Part shown: positions 23,674 through 35,072 of the stretch, piece after piece
How the letters are laid out: the number at the start of each line of letters is the position of its first letter
Numbering within the stretch: the stretch's first letter is position 1
Assembly (NCBI GenBank): GCA_028023455.1
Contig: JAQFVV010000353.1
Span: 372,001 to 436,000 of the forward strand
Length of the DNA: 64,000 nucleotides
Direction: 5' to 3'
From: Epiperipatus broadwayi
Lineage: Eukaryota > Onychophora > Udeonychophora > Euonychophora > Peripatidae
Made by a program: the position numbers and the translations under genes
The notes under the pieces: generated by a model
Told to the model about the DNA's origin: nothing
The model's database searches: none
The model's input: only the letters and a program-made list of their open reading frames with translations

Positions 23674-25529
23674 AAAAGAATTTGTCATGTGATTGTTTAT
23701 GAGTAAAAACAATTATATTAAATCTGGTAAAGTTGGATTTGAATATTGAGACTTAAGTTTGACTTGCCTTTTTAAAAAAAAAAACAATGTAAGATCATAA
23801 TATAATTGCTTGAGTATTTTAAAATAATTCTATATCGTTATAAATTGATTAAATTAATGTGGGAACTTTTAAGGTTTGAAAAGCCTAGTAGCACTTCATG
23901 TATTTTTTTAAGAAGTTACATTTCATACATATTATTGCCAAAATTATTAAAATGTATCGTAGGTTTACAGTGTAAAACACTCATAAGAGTTTTAATAAAT
24001 TTTTAATGTAACAATATTCACATTAAAAATTGTGATATTATTTTTCAAATATATATTTAAGAGTGAAATTCTGAAAAGTCATTATCTTAACAATTAATTA
24101 GTGTGTCTTTTGTTATATTCTAAAAAATATATTCATTACATTCATTTATTTAACAAAATAATACAAAATTTGAGGATTTATTTCAAATTACATATTTCTG
24201 TATAAGAAACAAATATTTAAGTTCAGAATTGTTTAGCTTTAATGAATCTTTCAAATAACTGTTTATCATCTTAAATGTATCTTAATTTTAGATACATTTA
24301 AAAATTATTAAATTTACAAAAATAGATTGTTCTCAAATAAATGCGTCTAGCATACTGATTTGTATATATTTTTTCAGCATTGTTGCATATTTCAGTAGAC
24401 TTTCTTATTGCTGATCAGACATTTTAAGAATATAGTTTTTTGTAAACTCTACCAATAAATTTTCATATACATCAAGAATTTTTTTCTGAAATAGTTGAAC
24501 CGGCTTCATTGTAGCAAATAATGTTTCTCAAAATTTTAAATTATTATTGTGTCTCCAATCAAAAAGTTTAATACGACACTGAATTACTTAAAAACACAAA
24601 ACTTTAATGTTTTTAAAAGATTTTTTTTTCATATTGCATATGTCGATTTAATTTTGTTTTATAAATAATTATTTAAGTGATTTTGTTTTACTATTAAGTT
24701 ATATAAAACAATGAACAATTCTGTAAAAAAAAATGTTAATGTATAAGATTTGTTTTGTTTATTGTTATTTTTATTTCATATAAAATTTGTAATTTAATTT
24801 AGAACTTTTCTATGCATCAAAGTGTTTGTAGAGTAATAAAACTGTTTATGTCTTCATGTGAATTTTGTTAAACTATGGATAATTTTTGTTGAAAAAAACG
24901 ACATCTTTGCATACACCAATTAATTATAAATTAAGCTTTGTTTTCCAATTATTATTTTTATAAAAAATACAAAGAATAAAAATTTCATGCATTCTTTCCA
25001 TGAGAGTATTTAACGTTATTTATACTTCTATCAAAAAAAAATCATATTATGATTAAAAAATAAAACTTGTTCTGATTCATTAATATCAAAATACCCATCT
25101 ATGACAATTGAAATATAAATATTTTTATGTCAAATATTTTGAGCCTAACTGCTAACATAACTATACTGATTTAACTTAAGATTAATGCTTTTAAATCCAA
25201 ACATGCTTTTTAATTGACAACTAGTTTTATAACTTTTACATTTCCCTGGTATTTTCCCTGAATACTTATTTTATAAGTTCTTTTTATTATTTTATTACTT
25301 GAGTAATTGTTATTGCTATTTTCTTTGAAATTTTATGTTTATTAATAAAGATTTTTTGCTTCTCTTATTATTTATCATTATGTCAATCATTATATTTATA
25401 AAAATTATATTCTTTAAATGTTACTGCAGTTGGTGTGGTTATAATATCCATAATTTATCATAATATATATATATATAATTAAATTACATTCTATGTTTTA
25501 ATGTTCTGATTATTTATTAATTACATAGG
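23674..25529. other. AT-rich unannotated stretch
   Basis: No coding motif or repeat copy recognised. The frame at 23806-24006 has no identifiable features. Confidence 0.4.
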
Positions 25530-26205
25530 AAGTGTGTAATTAAATAGAGAAAGTCCTTAATATTTATTAATCACATAGGAAGTGTGTAATTAAATAAAGG
25601 CCTTAACCTTTATCACATGCATCTTCAACATTTATAATAGTCAAACAATGTAGTTTTTCTTACTATAGAGTGTCATCTCAAACTCCATCACAAGATAGTG
25701 ACTTTATAAGAATAAGAACAGCCATCTTATCTTTAACCTAAATTCCCACTTATATAAGCCAATCTGAAGCATCTTGATTTGAAAGTGTGAAGCTGTTACT
25801 CTTTTAATTATTTATGTCCCCTGTTTTCTTCACAAATTAATTTCATATCTCATGTATTTAATTAATAATCATAACCTTACATCAGTTTCTATATTTCCAG
25901 GAGAAATGATTGTAATATTAACTTGCTGTAAATCACAAGATTGTGTGCATTTTAATTTGTTAAGGAAATAGTGGACTTTAAATATGAAGAGGGTAACAGC
26001 TTCACACTCTCAAATTAATATGCTTCAGATTGACCTATATAAGTGGGAAATTAGGTTAAAAATAAGATGGCCATTCTTATTTTTATAAAGTTGCTATCTT
26101 GTGTTGAAGTTTGAGAAGTTCCTCTATAGTCAAGAAACTACATTGTTTGACTATTATAAATGTTGAAGATGTATATGATAAAGGTTAAAGCCTTCGTCTA
26201 TTTAA
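25530..26205. mobile_element. Large foldback element
   Basis: Arms of about 280 bp: 25598-25800 is mirrored by 25990-26190. Clear inverted pairs are CAACATTTATAATAGTCAAA with TTGACTATTATAAATGTTG, and ATCTGAAGC..GTGTGAAGCTGTTA with TAACAGCTTCACACTC..GCTTCAGAT. At the left end a 50-bp piece with CACATAGGAAGTGTGTAATT is tandemly duplicated (25523-25595). The GTGTGAAGCT hallmark also occurs in the 6.1-kb foldback, so the families may be related. A lone end is at 59186-59290. No coding capacity. Confidence 0.8.
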
Positions 26206-26261
26206 TTCTATGTTTTAATTAAATACAAGTATATTATCTATACTGAATTTAATGTAATTTA

Positions 26262-26475
26262 GAAGGGATTTGAACTTAGAATTTTCAAGTTCCCTATAGC
26301 TATCCACTCCAAATTATCAACTGATACATATGCCCACATACATATGAAAAAGATAAATACATATATTGGAGATCATTTACCTTTTTCACAGGTATGTGGT
26401 CATGTGTATTGGTTGTATAAGATGGAGTGGATAGCTATAGAGAGCTTGAAAATCTGAGTTCAAATCCCATGTAAA
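26262..26475. repeat. Inverted-repeat element next to the foldback
   Basis: GGGATTTGAACTTAGAATTT..CTATAGCTATCCACTCC (26266-26312) is mirrored by GGAGTGGATAGCTATAG..AATCTGAGTTCAAATCCC (26424-26469). The arms are about 45 bp and extend inward through ATACATATG-type pairs. The GAGTTCAAATCCC end resembles a tRNA box B, so a fold-back SINE pair cannot be excluded. Confidence 0.7.
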
Positions 26476-26662
26476 TCCTATGTCTACACAACATGTAACT
26501 TCAATATTATATCTCATATGATTAGTTTATTAAGTAAATGACTACGTAATAAACCAGTCATGTGAGAAATAATTTCAAAACACTGGATGTAACTTAAATT
26601 ATATATTTTATTTTTTAAATCTGTATTAACTAGATTAAATTAGTTTAAAACAGCTTTAAAAT

Positions 26663-26759
26663 GGTCAAGCATTGGTGACCTAGTTGTCAGCATAGCTGCT
26701 TCCAAGCAGCTGGCCTGGGTTCGCTTCTCAGTCAATGCCTTGACATATGAAAGAAAAAA
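26663..26759 (+). mobile_element. tRNA-derived SINE with target-site duplication
   Basis: Same family as 23579. GGTGACCTAGTTGTCAGCATAG is box A region, GGCCTGGGTTCGCTTCTCAG is box B region, and the tail is TTGACATATGAAAGAAAAAAA. AGCTTTAAAAT is present on both sides (26652-26662 and 26760-26770), an 11-bp target-site duplication. The whole insert is only 97 bp. Confidence 0.9.
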
Positions 26760-26771
26760 AGCTTTAAAATA

Positions 26772-27590
26772 ACAGTATGGCTGCTTTGGCTCTTCAGGCA
26801 TGTGTCTTGCTTGTTTTTTTTTGATCAGTCAAATATTGTTTTTTTTTACTCATGTAAAAACTATAAGCATGACATCAACATAAATACAGGCATTTGATAG
26901 ATCTCTGATGTAGCTTTTTAAAGATGTCTTCCACAAAAAAATCTGATGAAATTGGGATTTTTTATTATTTTTTTTTTGTGTGACCGGTGCACTTAATTTT
27001 TTTATTATCAATTTTGTAATTTCCACAAAGCAATAAAGACAGAAAATACTTATCGGCCTTTAAATATGCTTTTATCAGAATAAAAATACTCTGATTCACA
27101 AACATGGCCTTCAATTGAGCTAAACATAAACAAAATATCAGGCTCATAAGTATACAATTTTAATTTTTTAAATAATATTTTAATTTTTTTTTAATAATTT
27201 GAAAAAATGATTTAATTTTTATTAATTTGAGTTTGTAGTGGTGTATATATATATATGCTTATATAGAATTCATATCTATGGTAATTTTGTAAGTTCTAAT
27301 CCACTTATTTATAAAAATAAACTTATTTTATAAAAATAATGATTCTCAAAAAGTGTAATAATTTATTATTTATTATTATGTTTATATGGTGTGTTTGTGT
27401 TTACAAGTAATGATTTACAAAACTAATAATCAACTGTACAGAAATATTGCATATGCAGGCAAATGCCTTGATACTCATGCTGTGGATTCACTCTGGTTTT
27501 GCTATATGTTTCACCATATTATTTTCAAAACTATAGCTAACAAATGGACTATATGGAAATAAATTATGTGATACAATAAATATAACAAGA
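26772..27590. other. AT-rich unannotated stretch
   Basis: Nothing recognised beyond poly-T runs and one TA tract near 27245. Confidence 0.4.
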
Positions 27591-27593
27591 TAG

Positions 27594-27705
27594 CATCATT
27601 GATGTGCATAAAGAATATAAACATCACTGGTGTGCATAAAGAATATAAACATCACTGGTGTGCATCAAGAATATAAATATCACTGATGTACACAAAAAAT
27701 ATAAA
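27594..27705 (+). repeat. Minisatellite, 4 x 28 bp
   Basis: Four head-to-tail 28-base units, each of the form CATCACTGGTGTGC then ATAAAGAATATAAA. Units 2 and 3 differ by one base; units 1 and 4 carry more changes. Each unit holds a small dyad (CATCACTGGTG). Confidence 0.95.
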
Positions 27706-28600
27706 ATGAAGAGATGAAACTCATTTTATCAGTGATACAGACAGTAGGCTACAATTTCTAGTTTTAGATAGACAAGAAGTCAATTGCTATGATGACAAAT
27801 GCATATTTATCTTTTGGAAATGATTTGTTTTGTATCTTTTATTAGGATGAATCTTTTTTTATAGATGCCTTTGAAATTTGGTAACTTTTGGGGTACAAGA
27901 TAAAAATGAAGAATTCTTATGTGAATATGTTTGGAGATTCTGAAGTTATGGATTATCTCAGTAAGACATATTATATATAGTTTGAAAGATAATTTTGTGG
28001 GGAATACAAAGAAATTATCACTGAAGATATAATTCAAACTTAGTTAATGATGAATTAGAAATTATGAACAAACAATAAGTAATAATTATTTCAAATGTTG
28101 ATTTTTTTTTTCCTTATTTTTTAAATGGTTATTACTATTTGTCTTAGACTTATTGTTTTCCTTAGTTTTTCTAGTGTTCTATTAATGTATTTTTTTTTTT
28201 TGCTCTAACATAATTAAAACTGAAGTTATTGTGAAAATTGTGCCTCAGGCCAGTTTTTAAAAAAATTCAATATGGTGTTCTAGACCCAAGCAGTTTTAAT
28301 AAAGAGTTTTAGATAAATCATTTATATAAGAAAATGAGATAAAGAAAAATGTGGTCTTTTCTCTATAAACAATAAAAAAGGACATACACAATTGGTATGA
28401 AAAATAATTTCAAATTAGTCAATAAAATAACTCAGATACGTTAATTTAAAATTAAATAAGATTAGTCAAAAAAATTAATCCAACCAATGTTTTTTTTCAA
28501 GCATAAAGAACTACAAAACCCATCAACAAATATAAACTAATTATATTTCTCAACTTTTACAATTACATCCCAAACACCTTCAATATTAAAAAAAAAACCC
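27706..28600. other. AT-rich unannotated stretch
   Basis: A minus-strand frame at 27807-28037 has no recognisable domain. No repeats recognised. Confidence 0.4.
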
Positions 28601-28604
28601 ATTT

Positions 28605-29065
28605 ATATAATTTAATTGCTTCAGTATCATACACTTTTAATAATAAAGATTCATTAATTCTTTTTATATATATATATTTCTTTTAAAGAAGACGACCTTA
28701 GCTCCCTCAAACTTAATAGTATTGTCTGTATTTCTTTACTGGATATATAAAGCAGAATTGAGATATTTATTTTTAATCCTATTTTTATGAACTTTTATTT
28801 TTTTCATTTAAGCTCAAACTATTTTTAAGTATATACAACTTTTTGGTCAGAATACTTTGAGCTTAAATAAAAGAATAAAAGTTCATAAAAGTAGAATTAA
28901 AAATAATTATCTTAATTCTGCTTTATATTTCCCTGAAAGAGATGCAGGCCATAATATTAGCTTTGATGAGACTAAATTTATTGTTATTTTTAAGAAATGA
29001 AATAAAAAAAGGGAATTAAAGAATTTTTATTATTAAAAATTAATGATACTGAAGCAACTAACTTA
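28605..29065. mobile_element. Foldback element, about 460 bp
   Basis: The outer ends TTGCTTCAGTATCAT (28617) and ATGATACTGAAGCAA (29044) are perfect inverted copies. The inner arms GCAGAATTGAGATA..ACTTTTATT..GAGCTCAAA-type (28751-28820) are mirrored by TTTGAGCTTAAAT..CTTAATTCTGC (28856-28922). Between them the arms are interrupted by unequal sequence. No coding capacity. Confidence 0.75.
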
Positions 29066-31970
29066 TTTAAAATTTCTTTATTATTAAAGGTATATGGAAT
29101 GTAAATTACGAATTGTGGAAGATATAATTTGTATATATTTGTTAATGTGCTTTATAGTCCTTTACAGTTGAAAAGTTTTCTTTATCAAAGAAACTATATA
29201 TGGAAAACGATTTGAAGAAATGAAAAATTAAGGAGTTCTATTTTATAAATAGTACGGATAATGTATTGAATAAACAGTATAATTGTGTTAATATTCACAA
29301 TTTATGGAAAGTAGATAATTCACGTGGGAGCGTTACTGGTGTGAGAGTTTAATAATATTTAAATATTAACGTATTGCTACTTAAGATGGCGGAATACGCC
29401 GAAGCTGGTTATAGCAAAAGATATTAATCTTCAATTTTATATAGGCATTTTTTAAAATTATGTAGTTTTATTCTAGTGAATTGTTTTATATATATATATT
29501 TGGCTAGTCTTGTTTAATTTTAAATTTGGGATAATTGATTTATATATATATACACGTATATAAGAGCTATGAAATCAAGGCATGAAAGAGGTAGTGAAAA
29601 TAAAAAAACAAAAAAAAATATTAAAAGACTTTAAAATTTAAAAAATATTGAGATTAAAGCATTAGAAAAAATTCACAACTTTAATACTGTCATCAAACTA
29701 TTGCAGTGTATGGGAACATAATCAATTAGTCAAAGGATTACAGTTAGATAAAGTGTTTTTAGTGGAAAAATTATTTTTTTAAAAATATTATTTCAATTAA
29801 GAAAGAGAAGATTTATAACTTGCTTTTCAGCAATTATTTAATAGAACAGCAAAAAAACTACACATCGTGCACAAAAGCTTAGAGAGATTTTGCTGGACCA
29901 AAAAAAGGATTAAAAGTGGTTTCATTGAACAAATTAGATTAATGAACTAAATATTCAACTGGACATATAATTAGAAGGGATGATAATAGATATATCATCA
30001 AAATCTTTAATTAGTCACGGATTAGAAAAATTAGATTAGACTCCTATAAATCGTTTAATGCAATGATTATATATATATATATATATAGTTGTAATGGATG
30101 TAATTAAAGAAAATATTTTAACAAGCGGAAATTTCTATTTCTAATTTTATTCGGAAAAACTCTCTGCCAGATGTTAATTAGACAGTTAATATTATAAATG
30201 GAAATTCCCACATGTAAAATATTTTGATATATATATTATAATCTGTCCAATAGGAGATTTAGAAAAGAAAAGAAAATTATGTTTACAAAGAAATAATTAT
30301 GAAATGATATTTATCTAATTATTTAAATATTAAAATTTGTGTTTTTAATGGCATCCATATTTTCTAAGCATTTTATTTTTAGTGCTTGTCTTGTTCTTAC
30401 TCTGCTAATGTTTTTCTGAAATAATTTTATTGACTTTTATAGAATTTACCATGAAGGTATTTTGGAATCAAGAGAATAGTTTTGTTTTTTTTATCAACTG
30501 CCTGATCAACACAAATGTTTATGATTTAATAAAATGAATAAAGTTCTTGCTAATGGCTCTGTAGATAATTAATCTTTCTTTAAAATATTTAATATCAAAA
30601 GCTTCTGTAATTGATTTTATGGTGACATAACTCTTGTGTATATATGCCCAAACTATATTCTCTACAATAAGATATAGTAATCTGTAAAAAATAATAAGTA
30701 CAATAATAATACTGCAATTAGAAACAAATTGGAAATTATTAAAATAACAATAATTACATGCACCATATCGTAACCCCTTCCCCCCCTCCCTCCCCTAAAA
30801 ATCTTCTTTTTAAAACTTTTTAAAAAATTTTTTAAAATATTTAAAAATAAAAAAAATAAATTTTATATTAATTTTTTTTTAATTTATTAAATTAAAAAAC
30901 CATAAAATCTAACTAATTTAAAATTTTATCCCTTTCAGGTATGATTATTCATTGCATAAAAAAAAACATGGTAGTTAAGAACAAATGGCTCTTTTATCTA
31001 ACTAGTGAATCACATTTATATAAGAAAGTGGTTTTATTTACAAGTTTATTAAAAAGACAATCTTAATTTGATATGCCAGTTGGAATCAATATTCATATAG
31101 CTTATATTTGACTTTACATCAGTATGACAGATGAAGCAATAACAAATCAACCATAAGATGTTGTTCTAGTAGTGTATTTGGACGTAATTGTTATATGTAT
31201 TAAATTATATATATATATACTTCTGTTTTACGGTATCTCATTGGGATTATATTTATAAAAATATTATTATCGGGTCTCAGTGGAAAAAATGTTCTAACAT
31301 GAAATAGTCATTACATCTCTTAAGACCATATTATATATTTTCTAATCCGAGTTAGTTTTAATTACTTACTTATATATATATAATAAACGTTTATCTATAC
31401 AGTTGCATATGAATGAGAGTGCTGATATAAGAAAAAAATAAAAATTTATATTGTATAGCTGTGATATTATTTAATTAATTCCCTTCAAAAATAATATTTA
31501 GATTAAACAGAAGTTTGATAATGTGAAAGTTATTATTTCATAAAAATTATGCTATGTGATATATTAATTTAAATAATGGTTAAATAAAAAATTATACATA
31601 TTTTTATCATTCATTATTTTTTTATTAAAATATAAAAATATTAAGGTTTAATTAAAAAGTCATATTTTACTAACTCTTAATATTTTATATTTATGAGTGT
31701 TTGCATAAGGAAGTGTAATATATGCAGCCAAAATTAAAAAAATAAAGAGAGAAATGCATATAGTTTTAGATTAACTAGAAGGAATTGTGAATACTTATAA
31801 AACGTAAATACATAAAACATTCTTTAATAAAACACTGTAAGTAAAAGCCTTCCCACTAGCCAAAAAATTATGATTGCTATGAAAGAAAAGACATTACTCA
31901 TCCGATATCCAAATTATAGCTATGAATATTTAAATATCCATTTTCCAATGAGTACTGTATCATTAGTTAT
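29066..31970. other. AT-rich stretch with one small GC-rich start-codon context
   Basis: Mostly featureless AT-rich DNA with TA tracts (29490, 30065, 31208, 31373) and a C-rich tract at 30776-30797. At 29384-29424 AAGATGGCGG opens a 13-codon frame (MAEYAEAGYSKRY) in a less AT-rich spot. It might be a start exon or a promoter-type ATGGCGG motif. Nothing downstream supports a gene. Confidence 0.35.
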
Positions 31971-31976
31971 ATTACC

Positions 31977-32105
31977 TGTGGCCTAGTGTTCTTAAAAAAA
32001 ATGAAAACCTTATGTCATACTTCTCATCCAATCACTGCCATGTTAGGCTCAGTTAGTACTTGGATGGATGACTGCCTGTGAATGCTGAGTGTTATAGGGT
32101 CTTTT
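31977..32105 (+). pseudogene. 5S rRNA-like sequence (5S pseudogene or 5S-derived SINE head)
   Basis: The 3' two thirds are unmistakable: ATCCAATCACTG, then GGCTCAGTTAGTACTTGGAT, then GGATGACTGCCTGTGAATGC and TGAGTGTTATAGGGTCTTTT. This follows 5S rRNA order, including the box C internal promoter and a final T-run. The first third (CCTGTGGCCTAGTGTTC..) is only loosely 5S-like and contains an A-run. Changes in normally invariant positions (for example the lost AAGTTAAGCAACG segment) rule out a functional gene. A tRNA-type SINE begins 10 bp downstream. Confidence 0.8.
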
Positions 32106-32115
32106 ATTTCTTTGG

Positions 32116-32345
32116 CAGGATGGCTCAATTGGTTAGACCATTATCTTAAAATTCAATACTCAAGAATCTAAAGGTCAAGATTTGATTCCCATGTTAGTAC
32201 TGTCACTGGTCTGGCCAGCAACACCTGAAGAAGAGGGAAGAATAATACCTCTTGAAATGTTTTGCATATATTAACCTGTTTGATGTGTTGAATATATTTG
32301 GAATATTTAAATAAAGTTAAATTTTCTGAAGACATTCAATACTCA
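32116..32345 (+). mobile_element. tRNA-derived SINE, copy 1 of the GATGGCTCA family
   Basis: GGATGGCTCAATTGGTTAGA is a good tRNA box A and AAGATTTGATTCCCATG a box B. The body continues with GTACTGTCACTGGTCTGGCC and AGCAACACCTGAAGAAGAG, shared with the copy at 49510. The shared 3' part includes GACATTCAATACTCATATTA and GATGGAAATAGTCCAA. The strong conservation of the CACTGG..CACCTGAAGAAGAG block suggests a core domain of the family. I do not assign it to a named SINE superfamily. Confidence 0.85.
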
Positions 32346-32960
32346 TATTAGATGATGGAAATAGTCCAAACAGTAAACTAAAACACCATTATCCTAAACC
32401 TTCAGGAAAACACAAACCTTATTGAAATTTGAAAAAAAAAAGAATACTAAGTTCAGATTTAAAGTCATTCTATGAAAATAAGAGGCGTATACATTACCAT
32501 TACATCTATGATTCTTCTAATAAAGTATTTAATATGTACATAGTATAGAATATATATATATATATATATATATATGCATGTATGAATGACTAGGTTGATA
32601 ACCCATGACTGCATATAAGTGAAAAACAAGAACAACATAATTTTAAAGATATCAAAAAAATAATTGATTCATTTAATAAAAACCAAGAGTTTCATAAAAT
32701 TTTAACTTTAAAGATAATAAAGGGGGAAAAAATATGAGTAAATTATTGAAATATATTATATCTTAAATATGGCCCTTAAAAATAAACTTTATTATTACTT
32801 AAGAATAAAATTAAGTAAGTAAGATTTAGAAAAATATTTAGAGTATAAATGTTAATTAAAATAAATTGTCTTTAAATTTAAGCTTTATTTGTCGGTCAAT
32901 TCTTTTCACCACTATTATGAAACAACAATTTGTTATTGATTACAAGTAGCTGAATTAGTC

Positions 32961-33284
32961 GTGGGTATAGACATTGAATTAGTGGCCATTGTTCAACGTG
33001 CGTTATTTATCTTATGGATGAATACCTGGTGCCCGTGTTTATACAAAACAAAAAAGTGCTTTGAACTTGGTGTTGAATTCAACAGTCGAGAAGAAGTTAT
33101 GTCCTGGAAATGTAACACTAGTTATATATTTTATAGCTATCGTTTGGACATACGTACTCTCCGAGTATGTTCTCTGCCTAAGAGGCCGGTGTTTCGAACC
33201 TCTCATATTCGAACCCGGTACAATATATGTATTGTATCATTAACTTTTTTGTACTATTTTACAGAATTTCAGATATTCTTATAA
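32961..33284 (+). other. Unrecognised 107-residue ORF
   Basis: A less AT-rich frame with the phrase EFNSREEVMSWKCNTSYIF in its middle. No family recognised. It overlaps the decayed LINE at its 3' end and includes TTTCGAACC and ATTCGAACCC, which look like box B fragments. Probably not a gene. Confidence 0.2.
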
Positions 33285-34070
33285 TTCTTTTTTTCATCGT
33301 GCTGTGCTTTGTCTCAGTTGAAAATTTAGAGAAATACTTGCTTTCTTATAGAAGTTAATTTTGTTGTTATTTTTAATTAAATATCCATTGTCTCATTATT
33401 GATTTCATTCAAATTTGATTCTTTTCAAAGTCTGCTAATATTTTAAAATGTTTACAATTTTTAATTTAAATTAATTGGAGTGTTTCTGAAAGATCTGCAT
33501 ACTAATTATTAATAGTCTTTTAATAGTTTTTGTCTATATAATTTTGCATTAACATATTATATTTCACTAATCAATGATTAATTCTTCATTGAATCTATTA
33601 AAAACATTACAGTCTGAAAATGGAAATTTTCTGTTAGTCAAACTATAACCAAATTCTATTGTGTCTTTATTTTGATATTTTTCTATTCATTTTCATTTAG
33701 AATTTTTCTCAAAGAAAGAATTCATAATATGCAATCATTTTTAAAAAAAATTTCTTGAGTCTATGTCCTTTCTCATTTATGCCATCCTCTATTTTGTTAC
33801 AATGAGTACTTGTTGGAGTATGTTCACTGATATGAATCTCCATAATTTTGTTTCTCCATTTCTTATTTATAATGAATCTTTCTCCACTTTCTGTGACTTT
33901 ATAGTAAGTACATGTCCATTTTTTGAATCAATTGTCTCTTCACCATTTTTTCTAACTTTACAAATTTCAACAAAGACCATTTTAATATTTACATTTCTTC
34001 CAAATCATATATTCTTTATTCACTTGAAAAGTGATTAGCAATATAATTTATTTAGATAGCTAAATATGAT
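33245..34070 (-). pseudogene. Decayed RTE-type LINE copy, endonuclease region
   Basis: Aligns by eye with 95-1190 in the same orientation, with many substitutions and gaps. Matching pieces include TTGTACTATTTTACAGAATT, CATAATATGC, AATGAGTACTTGTTGG and TTTATTTATAATGAATC. Multiple stops and deletions remove any function. The copy is much older than the one at the left edge. Confidence 0.8.
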
Positions 34071-34780
34071 ATTATCAAATGGCAGGATAAGTATAGTCAC
34101 ATGATTCTTAGCTCTTTTACCTTCATTCACAATTATTCATATAGACAACAAATTTTTTTTTCAAGGAACCTCAATTGCTGTTATGAACTACCAGAAAACC
34201 AAAAGAAAAATCATGTTGTCCTTAAAATCAGAATGCATATTGGTGAGCAACTTAACTATAATCATTTACTATATGAATAATCACATAATAAAATAGCTGT
34301 AACAACATGAATGTATGTAGTGAACATTGGGAATTAGTCATGTTTGATTTATTTAAGCTTTAAAGAGGAGTCAAAATATCTGTTTTCACTTACCAGAAAC
34401 CTCTTTTTAAAGCTATAATCCATTATATGATAGGTTAAATCTTTAACAAAAATTTATCAATGGTGTGCATGAGAATTTAAATTTTTAGTTTTAATAATAC
34501 AGATATTCTACTTTAAGACTAATCAGAGAAATGGAAATTGGAATATTTATTTATTAATGCAAATAATAATTCTATAAATTGTCTCATTAAAAATTTACAA
34601 AGCATTTTAGTATTATTTGTTTATTTTATTCACATCAAACATCTACATGTAACATTTATTTGAGAAAGACTGCTATATTAGAGCTGAAAGCATGCTAGTA
34701 AAATTGCAATTAGTTTTTAAATAAAAATTAAATTTTACTAGTATTTGCTGAAGATATGCGATGATGGTATATTAGATGTG
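34071..34780. other. AT-rich unannotated stretch
   Basis: No coding or RNA feature recognised. Confidence 0.4.
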
Positions 34781-34784
34781 ATAA

Positions 34785-35005
34785 TATGTTGGATTATTTC
34801 CATCATCTATCAGTAAATGTTGATTAAACTTTATTTAAACTTTTCAAATACAAATTTTTAGCAGTAACACACAAATTATTAACCTGTGTTGTTTATTTGT
34901 GTGTTATTATTAACAAGTTTGTTTGTATTTGAAAATATTAAATAAAGTTTAAAATTTTCTATATATCCAATATTTACTGATGGATGATGAAAATAGTCCA
35001 CATTT
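34785..35005. repeat. Inverted-repeat element sharing ends with the SINE 3' region
   Basis: GGATTATTTCCATCATCTAT..AGTAAAT and AAACTTTATTTAA..TTCAAATACAAA (34792-34855) are mirrored by TTTGTATTTGAAAATATTAA and TTTACTGATGGATGATGAAA (34921-34995). A small palindrome, AACACACAAATTATTAACCT with its mirror, fills the centre. The right end GATGATGAAAATAGTCCA closely matches the 3' end of the SINEs at 32 and 49 kb. Confidence 0.75.
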
Positions 35006-35072
35006 AAATTTTACAATTTTTATAATTTGTTATATATAGATAAGCATTTTACAAATATATATATATATATAT

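Noticed and set aside
27594-27705. CRISPR-like array
   Set aside because: The four 28-bp units are directly adjacent with no spacers, so this is a minisatellite in eukaryotic DNA.
33160-33230. tRNA-like sequence with TTTCGAACC and ATTCGAACCC
   Set aside because: No matching box A or cloverleaf could be drawn on either strand.
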